Part shown: piece by piece, positions 33,847-47,700 of the stretch
How positions within the stretch are numbered: the stretch's first letter is position 1
Layout: each line of letters opens with the position of its first letter
Assembly: GCA_025642065.1 (NCBI GenBank)
Contig: JAODUP010000154.1
Location: 486,001 to 550,000, forward strand
Source of the DNA: Paralvinella palmiformis
Taxonomy: Eukaryota; Annelida; Polychaeta; Terebellida; Alvinellidae
Reading direction: 5' to 3'
DNA length: 64,000 bases
Translations under genes and position numbers: made by a program
Notes under the pieces: model-generated
Seen by the model: only the letters and a program-made list of their open reading frames with translations
Told to the model about the DNA's origin: nothing
Database searches by the model: none

Positions 33847-36267
33847 TTTGTTTTTCTTCAATGGTGATTATTTGATCACAATTCTATAACATTTAGAAAC
33901 AACACGAAAACTTGTGCCCAAGCCTTAATTATATGTAAGGTACACACGCGCGTGGGTGCGCGCGCACGCACGCACAAATGAAACATTACATCAGTGCAAT
34001 ATATCGACGCTCCAATATTGCAGTACTAAAGCAGTGTGTTCCAAACCACCAACTTATGGGTTCGAATCAGATTCAAACTTATTTTTGTCGGATGTTTCAT
34101 TCTCGGCCGTATATCTTCCAGGTTTGATATCAGTAGCAGGTTTCATCTGATATCATCAACGTTTCCGTCCCTCGTCCATAATATCCAGAGATCCCAGACT
34201 TGTTTACTTCGCAGCGTTTTGTGATTAATTAAAATCCCTCCTAAGTGAGAGGATCGGGGAGGGGGGGGCGGAGGTAGACAAAACGGCAGCAAATCTGTCA
34301 ACAACAAAAGATCCATAAAGATCTGATCCATGGTTCTGATTATGAACCTTTAACGGGTCGTAAACCAATCAGATTCGGTCTTATGTGTTCGGACTTTGAC
34401 GGATCATAACTAACGATGTCAGGATCATCGTGTCGTAATCACTCACGTCATCTTTAATGACGACACCTCCATACCGGATATCTGTAATTAGCCAACTGGC
34501 AGATCCCCCTCCACTCAGGTGCACGGCAACCTCCACCCCCCCTCACCCGCCCGCCCGTTCGGAGGAGAAACTTCTCCCCGGAGCTAGCAGCCAAGTCGGA
34601 TCTATTGTATCCCGGGACGCTAATTGGCGCGTGGTGAGCCGGTGATAGGAGCCGTGGGACGGTCTAGCCGCGGGCTGATCACCTCGTCTGCGGGCTGACT
34701 TTAATTAGCGCCAAGCGCTAGGATGCTGAGCCGTCACAAATCATGATCAAGCTCAATGACATGATCGGGCTCACAATGACATGATCGGGCTCAATGAACG
34801 GGAATGGTGCGAACGATCGGTAATAAAAAAATGGCGAGGAAAGGCGACGGGGAAACAATCGCTTTAAGTCTGACAAAGGCCTCGGTCACTTATCTAGGGG
34901 CTGGTGGGAGGATGAAGAGGGACGATTGGCTGGCCAGCTGGCTGGTTGGTTGGCTGGCTGGCTCGGTGGTTGTTTGGCTGCTTGAATGGCTTGGAAGCGG
35001 CCGACTAGGGAGGCGAATCATATCCGAGGAGTTTGGTCACTACTAGTTGGAGTATACCTCGAGATGGTATGAGGTAGAAACAATCTTGAGAAAACCGACC
35101 GATAAGGGAGTGCACGCACATACACGCACGCACACGCACGCACACAACTGTACGGGCTTGTTCTGGGCCGTGATTGATGCCACGCGGGCACGGCCAGATC
35201 CCGTAAGCAAGGGGTCATTAATTTGGATTTTAAGACTCGTATAAAATATCGGAGACACTTCGGACGCCTGTCGACGACCCCCTCACGTAATTGCCGCGGC
35301 TTAGCATCACCGAACATCGAGCACCCCAACCGCACGTACCAAACACCCACCCACCCAGTGGGTCACCCAATCAGCCACCCACCACATCCGGTTCCTCGGC
35401 TTTGCCAAACGAGAAATCTCGTTGGACATCCGATCGCCGTACTGGGTACGACGAACCTCTCGAGTTCGTCAAAAGATTTCCGCTCAAGTCGAAGTTCTGA
35501 TAGAGTGTCAGGCCGCTTAAGTCGAAGAGTGGATTAAATACGGCGCTCACTTACGTTTAAGACGGGATATAATAATGACCTTCGCCGCAGATTAGCGGAC
35601 GGAGTGCGCCTGCGCCGTTTTTTTGGTGTCTCGCGGTTGAAGTACTGCAGCTTTAATAAGTCGGTTGGTTCGGTGGAAATTGAGAAATAAATAGCTAACT
35701 ATAGCCGCGCTACCTCGGACGAGCTCAGGTATTCTATATAGACCTTCCTCGACTTGGGTGGTGCTCGTCGTGGGGTTTTCCTGGCTCTAACCAACCCCAC
35801 AGTCCCCCCCCCCCAACCGGGCGCTTTTCATCCGGTTTAATGTGGTCTTTGTGTGGGCGGGTGGCGGTGAGACCTTCCGCGTCGCAATGGCTGACGGGTG
35901 AAAGCAGTGCCGCCCTGGCGATTGATCGGAGTTAATTGATGGCTGATTGGTCCATTTTTACCTTTCCGCTTGACGCTCTCTATCAACTCGCCGCCGACAC
36001 GCCACCTAACGGAGTTTGCGGGAACCTCGTCGTTTCGTCCGCCCGACAAACAGAGGCGACCGTTGCCGTGGCAACAGCACGTAAGCGTCCCCGCATCCTT
36101 CTATCCCCTCTCGACCGGGAGCCGCCACAGTAGCCCCGGATTGATTCTAATTTGATCCTGGACGACGCTCCCCGTCCGGCACATAATGCCGTCAGAGTCA
36201 CGTGTTTCAAAGGAACGATGACGTGTAATGCAGCGACACACACACACACTGAGAGGTAGCCAGTCTC

Positions 36268-36304
<37 letters not shown>

Positions 36305-36457
36305 AACGATGATATATACGGGCAGTATGTTTTATCAGTCGCCGACGTAGAGAGAAAGAGATGTCATATTCTCCTACATGCCGCTCTCGGCCCGTCATCG
36401 TTGTCAGCTAAGAGTCGTGTCATTCGGGTCAACAGAGAGTCGGCATTATATATATAT

Positions 36458-36492
<35 letters not shown>

Positions 36493-37480
36493 GGGTGTGG
36501 GTGTTTCTTCGGACCGTTGACAAATAGAGAGGTAAATTAAGGGCCGCCGCGCGTGCGCGCGTCGGTCCGTCGGCCCGGGTATACCGAAAAGCGTACTGAT
36601 CCGGGACTTTCTCTGTCCGGCCTACTTTATATACTCCGCGACTGACGACGAGAAATGGGTTTAATTGCTCTCGTCAAACATCTCCAATATGGAACCACTC
36701 TGTCGGTGATCAACCATCAATACGTCGGTCATCTACACCAAGGTCATGAAGTTCGACGATAACCCGAACTGACCATAATAATTGTATAACTCGATCGGCG
36801 GCAAGTAGAAATGAACGTCCACCATCGATCGACCCATAACCTCTATCCCAAGTCGAGAAGTAGCTCCCGTACGATAGGAACCGGCGTACGTACGTACGTA
36901 CGTATATGTACGACGGAGTTATTTATTTTGATGTTCACGACGATGGAACTTCATTGGCCAAACAAAAACCGAATCATTGACACTTGTTGGGCCAAAGATG
37001 AAGACGTTGTCCGTCGTCGGATGTCGAACCATATCGTTTCCTTTACCCTGCTAATTGTGTCAATGTTGATACGACATCCTATAATTATATAACGTATTGG
37101 CGAATGGCGGGGGGGGGGCGGATCGTGTATAAAAATGGCCGTCTTTACTCAGTCAACATCTAGATGACGATATTGTTGTTAATCACACATGCTCGAGTCG
37201 ACTAGGACTAGTCCGACGTTCGGACTCCTTTAACCCTCCCCCCTCCCACCGCACCCCCACCCTCCAGATCCCGTGATGGCCAATCTGATGTATTTATTCT
37301 TTTTAAGCGATCCGGACATCTTATCACCTCGGATGAGGGTAGATCCATTCATCTGCGTTGTCCAAGGAGCAGACGATATAAACAGCGACCTTTTCTTCTG
37401 AGCGTGTTTTTGCCTCCTAGAACAGATATCTTAATTTATTTGCATTCGGTATTTACCTGTTTGCCCGATCAATGGCCATC

Positions 37481-37517
<37 letters not shown>

Positions 37518-38379
37518 GACACTCGTTGTTTTATTTAAAATGGATCAGTTTAAGGCGACGTGGAGCGATTGAACGTGGGACGAGAAGACATTGTTATGTA
37601 ATAGGTTCGGTCAACTCGCTGTCCATTGAGTGACAACTGGATGAATGACGTCATGTCATCCCCAGGAATGGCTTGTTTGATCACGACAGGTTTTTGTTTA
37701 CGTCAGCTCATCCTGGAAGACAGGAAGACGGGGTGGAGTGGGGGGAGGGGTACGGAACTGTTTGTTAATCGATCAACCACTTAATGTACCACCAATGGTG
37801 TCTTTGACACAATATGTGTACCGATTAAATAACAACATTTATCCTGACACCGAAATATCAACATTATCTTAACATTCTGATCTATAAATGGAAGATATAC
37901 GTTCTTCGCCGGCTGCTCCACCACGGGGCTGCTCCACCACGGGGCTGCTCCACCACGAGCCGCTCCACCACGAGCCGCTCCACCACTGTTGCCCTTTTCC
38001 CGTTTATGTCTGTGCGTGTGTGCGCGCGCGCGTGCGTCTGTGTGTTTGCGTGCGTGTACGCTTGCCAACGCGCGCCTTCCATAATTGTGTGAAAATTAGA
38101 GCGCAAACATTAGAATGATGATTACGATGATGATTACGATGATGATTACGATGATGATTACCATCATGATTACAATCATGATTCATCAAAAGACTTAATC
38201 CAGTAATGATATTTGTTCTACTTAGATATGTAACTCCTCATCATATGTGCGTGCGTGCGTGTGTTTGTGGGAGGAGTTCGCTTAGAACCAAAACTCGTGC
38301 TCATATTTACTTATCATGTCAATGTTTACTGTTTTACATTTTTAGAAAACAAGCTATATTGGAAAGCAGATTTTAGTGA

Positions 38380-38439
<60 letters not shown>

Positions 38440-41383
38440 GTTTATATCAAACAGTTTATATGTAACTATTCACATTATTGTTACGTCACATTTTTTAAGC
38501 ACACCGTGTATACTTTCACCGAATTAAAATTATTTTATATATTACATCAATATATCTCACCTTATCACGGAACTAACTTCCTAAATCTGACCGTTATCCA
38601 ATGTATAACCTGTGTGTATGTATGTCTGTGGGGGGAGGGGGACGTGCGGGCGCGGGCGGGCTGAACACTACCACATTGAGACCCTTTCAGCCTCGTTACG
38701 ATGGACAACGCACCCTTTCGCCGGTGACCATCGCCGAGTGTGTCTCCCAAGGGCAATATTTTGCGCCGACAAAGGGCGCCACGTTTTTCACCCTTTTCAC
38801 GTTCGAACACCGACGCATTTGATAATAATAGACGTCGACGTCTTCCATTAACTCGAAGGTCTTCGAGTTAACAGTTCGGCGCCGACTTCGACTTAACGGA
38901 ACCGTCCCGACGCGAGGCCGATTTGTTTGCTTGTCTTACGCTGTGTAAATGCGCACCGACTAAAACATATATCTTCGAGTACGGGAGAGGAATACCCCGT
39001 CTAAAAAGCCGATTCCTAGATCAAAGAATGCTGTGCTGTTTGTTAGCATAAGCTCTCGAGTGGCGGCGACCGGGCCAGCAAATAGTTGCCGAAAGAGGGC
39101 GCCACTCGGAATTGGGCGAAGGGCGCGATTCATTGCGGAACGCGCTAAATAGTTAAACAAATATACTCGCCATTTAAATCACCGACTCACATGGTCACCG
39201 AGCACCATACTGACGTAAATAGGTGACCTTTTTGGTGAAATTTTAGAAAGAACAAAAGGAAATTTAGAAAAGGATCTTCGCTGACAGGTCCGTACCGCCA
39301 TCGGGTATAAAGGTATATGGTCCTTTAACCGGTACGATAAGAAAGTCAGTTGATGTAGATCACGATGATGATGATGATCGTCGACATTTATGTGTTTATC
39401 TCATTTATTAAATGTAGCCGTTTATGATTTATCACTTTATTTATCACACGTTTATATCACATCTCTGATAACAACAACAACAACAACTCAGAAAACAACA
39501 ACAACTTATATTTTTGGTCCTAATCGTTTATTTATGATTGTTGTTGTTATTATTATGGTATTTTAACTCAACATCAACAAGTTTATTTCTGGTAATTGAA
39601 GAATAATGGTTTGATAACAACAACAACAACTTTATTATTATTTTGTTGTTCTTGTTGTTATAAATAATTATATTTGGCTTTCATTTAAAACTTATATGAG
39701 TATTGTATTTTAATTCAGCATCTACAGGTTTCTATTTGTTAATTGAAGAAAAATCATTTGATGATGATGATAATGATGATGATGATGATGGCAATAATAA
39801 CAATAATTATTATCATTAATATTTGTTATTATTATTATTATTCGTACTTGAACGAAGTTATGAATATAACTGTTATGATGTTAACATATTTGTTACGTGA
39901 CCCAAGATAAAGTCCAAAGATTCCTTGTTAGATCGTTCCGGATATCAGAGACAGATTAACTGAAATTATTCATATTCGGGTTAATATAGGCTAATTGTTT
40001 AATTTTTATTGATGAAGTTCGTGACTGATTATTGGTGTGTTATTTTGTTTCAAGGCCAAGCTGTTGTCGGCTCAGCAGGAGCGTGACATGGCGCTGTCAC
40101 GTCTTAAAAAGATGGAAGATGAGCTCCAGACACTGAGAATCTATTACAGGTAAGATATAAGCTCTCTGGATTGGTGCTCAATACACTGATTGGTCTTTTG
40201 TTAGATCCATTTGAGTACCAATTCACGACAATTCCCAACGTATACATTCGTCTATCCTTTAAGTACTACGAACCGGGGCTACCGCCTTGCATCCGGCGGC
40301 GCCCAACACCAGTCTTGGTGACTTCGTTAATTTGATTATAAAACTGTGTGTGCGTGTGTGAGCGCTCGCGCGTGCGTTTATCAGACCCAGTCGTGACTAA
40401 TTTTCCCAGTGCACCACAGCCTATGTAGGGCAATGCTGGCCTTACAAATACTCCCTCATCCCTACCCCCCCCCATTCCCATATTCAGTCATTCTGGAACA
40501 CTTAACGACACAGATATGATATAACTCTAGCCTATTAATTATGTCGCAGCCAACCCCCTTGTGTATCCTCTGAGAGAGTACTAAAAGGAGGCGACACTAA
40601 ATGACATCCACCCACTCACTCACTCACTCACTCTCATTGCACCAAACCAATCCCGACGGAAAGCCATATCCAGACTGGTCCCCGACCAATATAGGAGTTT
40701 AAAATTAAAAAAAAGAAATCCCGGAGACGCAGCTATCTGTCCAGACCATGAAGATGGTTCTTTGTCGAGAGTGATAACTGCTGATGAGTGGAGACGGTGT
40801 CCGATAGGGGGCGTCCCCGAGAAATGGAATGATAATAAGTGTTTGCTCAAGCGAAATTGGAAAAAGTGGTAATAGTCAGAAACGATGTCATCCCGCTGTG
40901 TCTGGACCCGGGAGAGCGGCCGGTCCGCGGGGTCCGGGCGCTGAATGAGGTGTTCTCTGTCTCTTCCCTGACTGCGGTGAAATACGACACCAGTCTCATC
41001 CGGCGTAACGTCGGCCCGGCACTGGCGACTGTCGGCAAACATACATTCTATATCATCTTCTGTATAAATGGCTCTTCCGGGGAGCCAGCGGCCCGTGCTA
41101 TGCCGATTCGGGAGAAATGATGTGTTTGCTCTCGGGGATTGGATACTCTCGGCCGCCGCTTCTGTTTCCCGGGTGCCATCGCCTCGCCGCTTCCATCCGG
41201 TGTGCCGCGCTCGGGTGCCCTGAAAAATTTATGCCCATTGCGGCGAGGATTCTCTTCCGCGGTCGGGCCGCAGTCGGGATTTGGTTGGCATTCAGCGCTC
41301 GCTGTCCCGACATCGGCTAGACACAATACGGCCATTGATGGTGACATCGTGGCCTACAACGAGACGACAACACGCACGCACGC

Positions 41384-41419
<36 letters not shown>

Positions 41420-41660
41420 TATGACTGGTGTCGGAGTTAGCAAACAAGCTGCGGGCATCCTTTCTCATCTCCCTGCTCCCGCTCCCGAATGGAAAATATT
41501 GTCGGCGTCGTGTCCTGGTGCAATGAGATGTACGTTATTTGTTGAAATATGTATGGTAGTTAAAATATGGCTCGGTCTTGTTCTCTGTGCGTCTGTTTGT
41601 CTGTTTGTCTCTCTCTCTCCCTCTCCCCCCTCTCTCTCTCTCTCCCTCTCTCCCTCTCTC

Positions 41661-41729
<69 letters not shown>

Positions 41730-41799
41730 TTATTATCTGTGTGTATATCTGTGTGTGCGTCTCTCTCTCTCTCTCTGTCTATATATATATATATATATA

Positions 41800-41849
<50 letters not shown>

Positions 41850-42699
41850 TGTGACTTCACCCGTCGGTTTGTTGCACCGGGAAGACGTCCTTGCCCTTGC
41901 CCAGAAGGCCTATTCGTTTGAGAGATTTTGCGTTAAATTCTTGAGCAATGCTGGAAGAGTCTTTTTACTTTCTTTAGCGAAGCACTGCTCGACGAATAAT
42001 AATGGACTTTGTTTAAACAGTGTCAGATATCATTATTATTTTGATATTCAGCGGCACAGCTCTCTCCGGGTGGTCTTTAGAACAACCCGTCTCTGTTTGT
42101 TATCGCTGGGTAGATTTTTAGAAAAATTTGTGACGTCATATTTATGACTCATTTGCTACCTCCCCCGCACAATTCACTTAATTTGCTTTTACTATGTTAT
42201 TGTTTCGAACAATAATCTTATCGTATAAATAATGTGCTTCTTATAGTAATTGTCTTCCACGTGCAAAATTACCTGTGTTGAGGAGATTCGTTCGGCGGCA
42301 AAAACGTCCCAGTTTAATCATCATCATCATCATCATCATCTGTGTGTAATGTGTATCATCAAGTACAATTTATCACATAACAACTCTAGTCACGTCTTTA
42401 AAATTATTTTTATATATGTTTGTAATTTGTATAAATTACAATAACACACCTACCTATAGTAGATTAATATTGTAAGTAGAAATTGTTGATGATCAACTTC
42501 TGGAGATAGTTTTTAATTAAAACGATCATATTCCTTCACAGTAACATGTCTGTAGAGTCGTTATATGCTAAATATATTTATTTATTCTTTCAGTAGATTT
42601 TGCCTTTTTTTCTAAACTTAATATATTTTTGGTTTTAAGAAACTACTTTTAGATAGAGAAATAAACAAACCGTTTCCATTGTTAATCTTATTGTTTCTG

Positions 42700-42736
<37 letters not shown>

Positions 42737-43113
42737 AACTGCAAAAGTAATAGCAGCAGCAGCGGAAGCAGCAATATCTGACATCATTAGACTAAAGGAA
42801 AGTCAATCGTTCATAATTCATAACTTTTTATCTCCTTCCAGCTTACATAAAAGCCTCTCACAGGAAGCCAATCTGCGAGACCAATTCCATAATACTCTGG
42901 AGACCTACCAGGATCAGATCAAGAACCGGGACTCCGTTATGGATCAGGCTTATAAAGAAAATAATCAGCTGCTCGCCCAGCTGAAAGCTGCCCTAGCGGA
43001 TAAAGCCCAGCTGGAGATGGAGCTCAGTAAGGCACAGAACACACAACGCCATCTAGAGGACAATAATACCAAGTGAGTTGGTCTCCAGTACGCTGAGTGA
43101 TTCTGCACGCCGA

Positions 43114-43150
<37 letters not shown>

Positions 43151-43379
43151 CTGCCTGCACGCACTCGCGCGCACACACGCACGTACCAAAACTCTTACAC
43201 TTATACACTGATGTCAACACAAACCGACATACATGCTCGAATACATGTATTCACATGTATATAGCGAGAGAGAGAGAGAGGGAGAGAGGGAGGGAGATAA
43301 AAGAATATTTAGAACTCTGATGAATCGTCCATATATTGAGCGCCATTCTCGATGCCAATGTCTTTTCACTCACTGTTAA

Positions 43380-43420
<41 letters not shown>

Positions 43421-44659
43421 CTCTCTCTCTCTCTCGCGCGCGCACACGTACAAACAAACAATGACGTTTTCCGTCGTACCATCCACTAATTATATGTCCA
43501 TCGGTATAGATCAGTTATAACATTTTAGTGTATGTAGGATGAAGGCTGTTTAGTCGAGATGGTTGTCTATAGTTGACCTTTATAAACAATATACACACAT
43601 AACATTAGTATAGCACACGCTGTCTTCTTGTTTGCGGACATCCCATAATGTGTTTGAACAGAAGGAGAGATTTATAGCCGAGGCGAGTCGGACGTTTTGG
43701 AGCAGAATAATCACATCATGTTTGGTGTAGTATCTCGGATCGGTTCGCCGATGGTCGTGAACGAAGTGTTACCTGTGGGAAATTGGATCAGCGTCGGCGG
43801 TGATGGCGGGGGGCTTCGCCCTCCGCCCTCCCCTCGCCCCGTCCTCCTCCTTCGCCAGATGTCGGAAATCAGGATTTAATCTACGCTGTTGACGTCGTGT
43901 TCGAGCCGGAGCTGATCGGTTGAAATAATGGCCGCATTCAGAATGTTCACATCTCGGAAATCTGGACCCGTCCTGGGCCGAGAGCCGCCGTCGTATGTTG
44001 TTGTTGTTGTTGTTGTTATATAACCTAACGATAGACCTGATTTATGGGCATTTGAAACGTGCTGAAAAACGTCCATATAACAGGTGTACTAGTCTCTGTT
44101 AGCACGTGTGTGTGTGTGTGTGTGTAGTTTCTGAAACTCGTCGACGAGATGAACGCCAACTTGTGGCCGTTTCGAGGTCTAAGTACGCGGGTGAGATTAA
44201 TTTCGATGAGGCGGGTCTATCTGTTGTCTGGTGTCATCTTGTAACATCAACTGAACAAAAGTGGCAAAAGGTGCCGTATTCGACCATCGTCCTCGCCGAC
44301 GAGTCGGCGCGCGCGTGCGGCATATGATTTTCAGTCGCGATGCTCCTTTGTGTCCGCGATGTCTCCGGTTTTTCCAATATTTTTTTTCTGGAGGGGGGAT
44401 TTGAGAGGGCGTGAGGGGGGTGTAGTATGAGTTCTTGAGGTAATAAGTTACTATGGACCATGTCCTGTTGTTATCAGAAGCCACACAATACCGATCGTCA
44501 TTCACCGGATTTTAACAACCCGGAAATGACAGACCATTGACAACATATCTCTCCATTCATCGGAAAACTCTCGTCACTCAGCCGAATCACGGAAATCACG
44601 ACCGTTTAATTTTCGCCTATCTGTCTCTATATGTGTGAGAGCGTCTGTCTGTATATATG

Positions 44660-44740
<81 letters not shown>

Positions 44741-47700
44741 AGCGCGCGCGTCCGCCCGCCCGCCAGCCAGCCATCGTGCGACGTCGAAATCAAGATGAGC
44801 AGAGCCCGTCAATGAACGTTGTTTTCTAAATAAACAAATGGAGACAGAGCGATGCTGTCTCTCGCGGATGGAGTTTGTCGCACTCCGCGCCATTCATTCC
44901 GTTGACCTTTCCACCGTCGAGTGCCCGCTCGTGGCACTCGGCGAACAAAAGTGCAGTAAACTGTGGTTATGTTTAGGCACACCCAGGACTGGCCCACCGG
45001 AGTTGATTTGTCCCACTCACTCACCGCTCTACGGTCGGGGTGTATGGTTTTCTCCTCTCTTCAGCTTCTTCGCAGTGGGCTGTTTTGAAAATTGTTTGGG
45101 ATGGGGCGTTTTTTCATATTCTTCTCCTTTTTCTTCTGTATACGTCTCGTCGATGGTTCGTCTGTTTTCTAAAATACATACATATCAAACAGTCCAAACG
45201 TAATGGCGGCGGCGGGGGGTGGCGTGGGGTGAGGGTTTTTAAAATGACGTAACATACCTATAGGTATGCGATATGGGTCTTCTTATACCTGTGGGATGTT
45301 ACATGCTCAAACAGAGATATCTGTTTACTGTGAGTCTTTCTCGGACGATGATGGCGAGTCCCTGATTTGTTTTATTTTCAAACTGTTTTCTTTCTTTTCT
45401 TGTTCTAGTTTACACGGTCACGTTAGTGCTTACCTTTCACGGAATTGCCCTCGTGGTAATTGTTGATTTCACGTCGCCATGGTTATTAATGTAAATATTA
45501 TTCTGTCGAGATCGTGGATGTCTTCCGTGTAACATCACATTAATTGGTTAGGTTTAGCTCGAGTGAACGGCGCTCGTTGATTATCCTCGGCACTGAGCAC
45601 GCCGCCTGGAAAACATCCCATAAGTACAAGTACCTTGAGTCGAATCGAAGTAGAAGCTGGAAATCTGCAGTCTAGTGCTCTATAGCTATATAGCTATAGA
45701 AGTACCCGCATTTCAGTTGGAAGTACGACAAACCTATTGTTGTTGTTGTTGGTCCTATTGCTGTTATGAGTATTTCCATATTTAGCGGGGACTTTAACAG
45801 CTACGCTGGATGTTAGGGTAGGCTGAGTTCCGCTGAGAGACTGTAAATCGTTAATTTGTTATTTAATACCGAATGTGGTAAATGGGTTTCGTTAAGTTGT
45901 TGGGTTTAGATCAGTGTCACGCCGAAGTGGTTGCGTCCCGAGTTAAGGGTCGTGGATCATCTCGCAGCTGGTCGACAGCTGGTCTACATCGGCGGCCGAC
46001 TGTGATTGAGATTCCCGGCGTCGGAAGCAATTTAATTTCGTCCGCTCGTCGGCCCTCGCCCTGTTTGGGTTTGATCACGAGGTGCCCTAATGTAATGGAA
46101 TCATGCCGCGCGCGGCGAGATTAGAGCGAAAGTCGAGTCGCCGGGCCCGGCCCCGGGGAACGGGGCCAGTCGCCGGGGACGTGTCAGCCGATGTCAAGGG
46201 TGATCGATGAGATTTGGCCAATTGAACTCTCGTGGAGAGGACGAGGAAAGTTCGGCAAACAGTCGACCGCCGACCAGTCGCCGACGACGGGCCGCCAGAG
46301 AAGGTTTTTTTTATTTTGTCGAAACCCTCCACAGCCCGCAATACGAACTTGACGTGGGGCCAGCCTGGAAAGTGCCTACTAGCACTCGAGGTTTGCTGGT
46401 CGGGCTGGTCGGTCGGCCATCACTCGACGGGCTAACATGACCAGCCGCTGTCAGCTTACTGATAAGGCCAGCTGGAGATGGGTCTGTGTGAGATATAGAA
46501 GATCTCGGCACAGTAAGAGACACTCAGAAGTGACAACCAGCGAGTCATCCATCACACTACACTCTAGTCTTGATGAATATAATATTACGGGATTTAGATC
46601 TTTACTCTACGACTAGAGATCCGGGAGAACCATTCTGGAGACGAGAACCTCACGGTGTCACGTCGTGCTACCATCAGCAGCACTATTACTACCACTACCA
46701 ACACTATCATAGCCGTCGATCACCAGCACCACCATTACCACCACCACCTATACCATCGTCACCACCACCTTCATCATTACTACCCCCATCACCAATACCA
46801 TAATCGCCACCACCTTCACCACAACCTTCACCACTATTACTACCACTTACACCACAAGTACCACAGTTACTACCACCAACAAGTACCACCATTATTACCA
46901 CCATCACCAACACCACCAGTACCACGATTACTACCACCAACACCACCAGTACCACCATTACTACCACCATCACCAACACCACCAATACCACCATTACACC
47001 ACCATCACCAACACCACCAGTACCACCATTACTACCACCATCACCAACACCACCAGTACCATCATTACACCACCATCATGGCCTCTGAAAATGGCAGTAA
47101 TTTTCGTGGCTTGGCTACCTCAAATGAGGGAGACGCATACGGTCTGTAATTTACAATAGATGGCATTTTCGTTGGAGAAAACGTTGACAGTTCCCTGACT
47201 GGTTGAGGAACTGCCACAACAGGGGATTTGGACCTCCGATCTCCCGCATATAGCGTGGTCATGAGTAACAAGTCCCATATTTGGGAGTTTCGTATTTGAC
47301 TTCGCTTCATTACCTTTGAAGGTCGCTCACCCCATTTAGCACAAAAACATCAATCGTCATTATCATCATCATCATCACTAATATTTATTAGAATGTCGTA
47401 GCTAGTCTGGAGACAAATCCGATGTTAAGTCAACTACCGAAGTTAATAAACAATACCTTCACCATTATTATATTACGTAATCGGGGGGTGGATGTGAACC
47501 GCACTAAATTATCCATCTTTGAGAGAGGGGGGTGGCTCAGTAGAAGAAATGGTCATCTCAGTGGTGTTAGATTCGGACCTGGCGACGTGTTGACCCCGCA
47601 GTCACCGTACACATTCAGCATTCGGTTATCATTTCTAAAGCGCGCTGTTTAATCGTGCTCTTCACAAATCGCCGGTAAACATTGTTGCCATCGTTCGACG

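Larger units (their letters stand above)
24440..40054 (+). other. MIPOL1 intron 8, 15.6 kb
   Basis: By far the longest intron. It alternates unique GC/CpG-rich blocks (about 25.2-25.7, 26.1-26.75, 33.0-33.5, 34.4-35.6, 35.9-36.2 and 38.7-39.15 kb) with many microsatellites, a 38-bp minisatellite (31532-31683), two SINE pieces and a second GCGCC repeat. Several frames of 60-130 codons exist on both strands but overlap each other or repeats and show no known domain. I see no nested gene. Confidence 0.7.

Noticed and set aside
37903..37985. Possible CRISPR-like or protein repeat
   Set aside because: Units are directly adjacent with no spacers and differ in length (15 or 16 bp), so it is an ordinary minisatellite.
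40620..41849. Several frames of 67-236 codons in MIPOL1 intron 9
   Set aside because: They overlap each other on both strands and run into CA, CT and TA arrays; more likely a CpG-rich element than exons.
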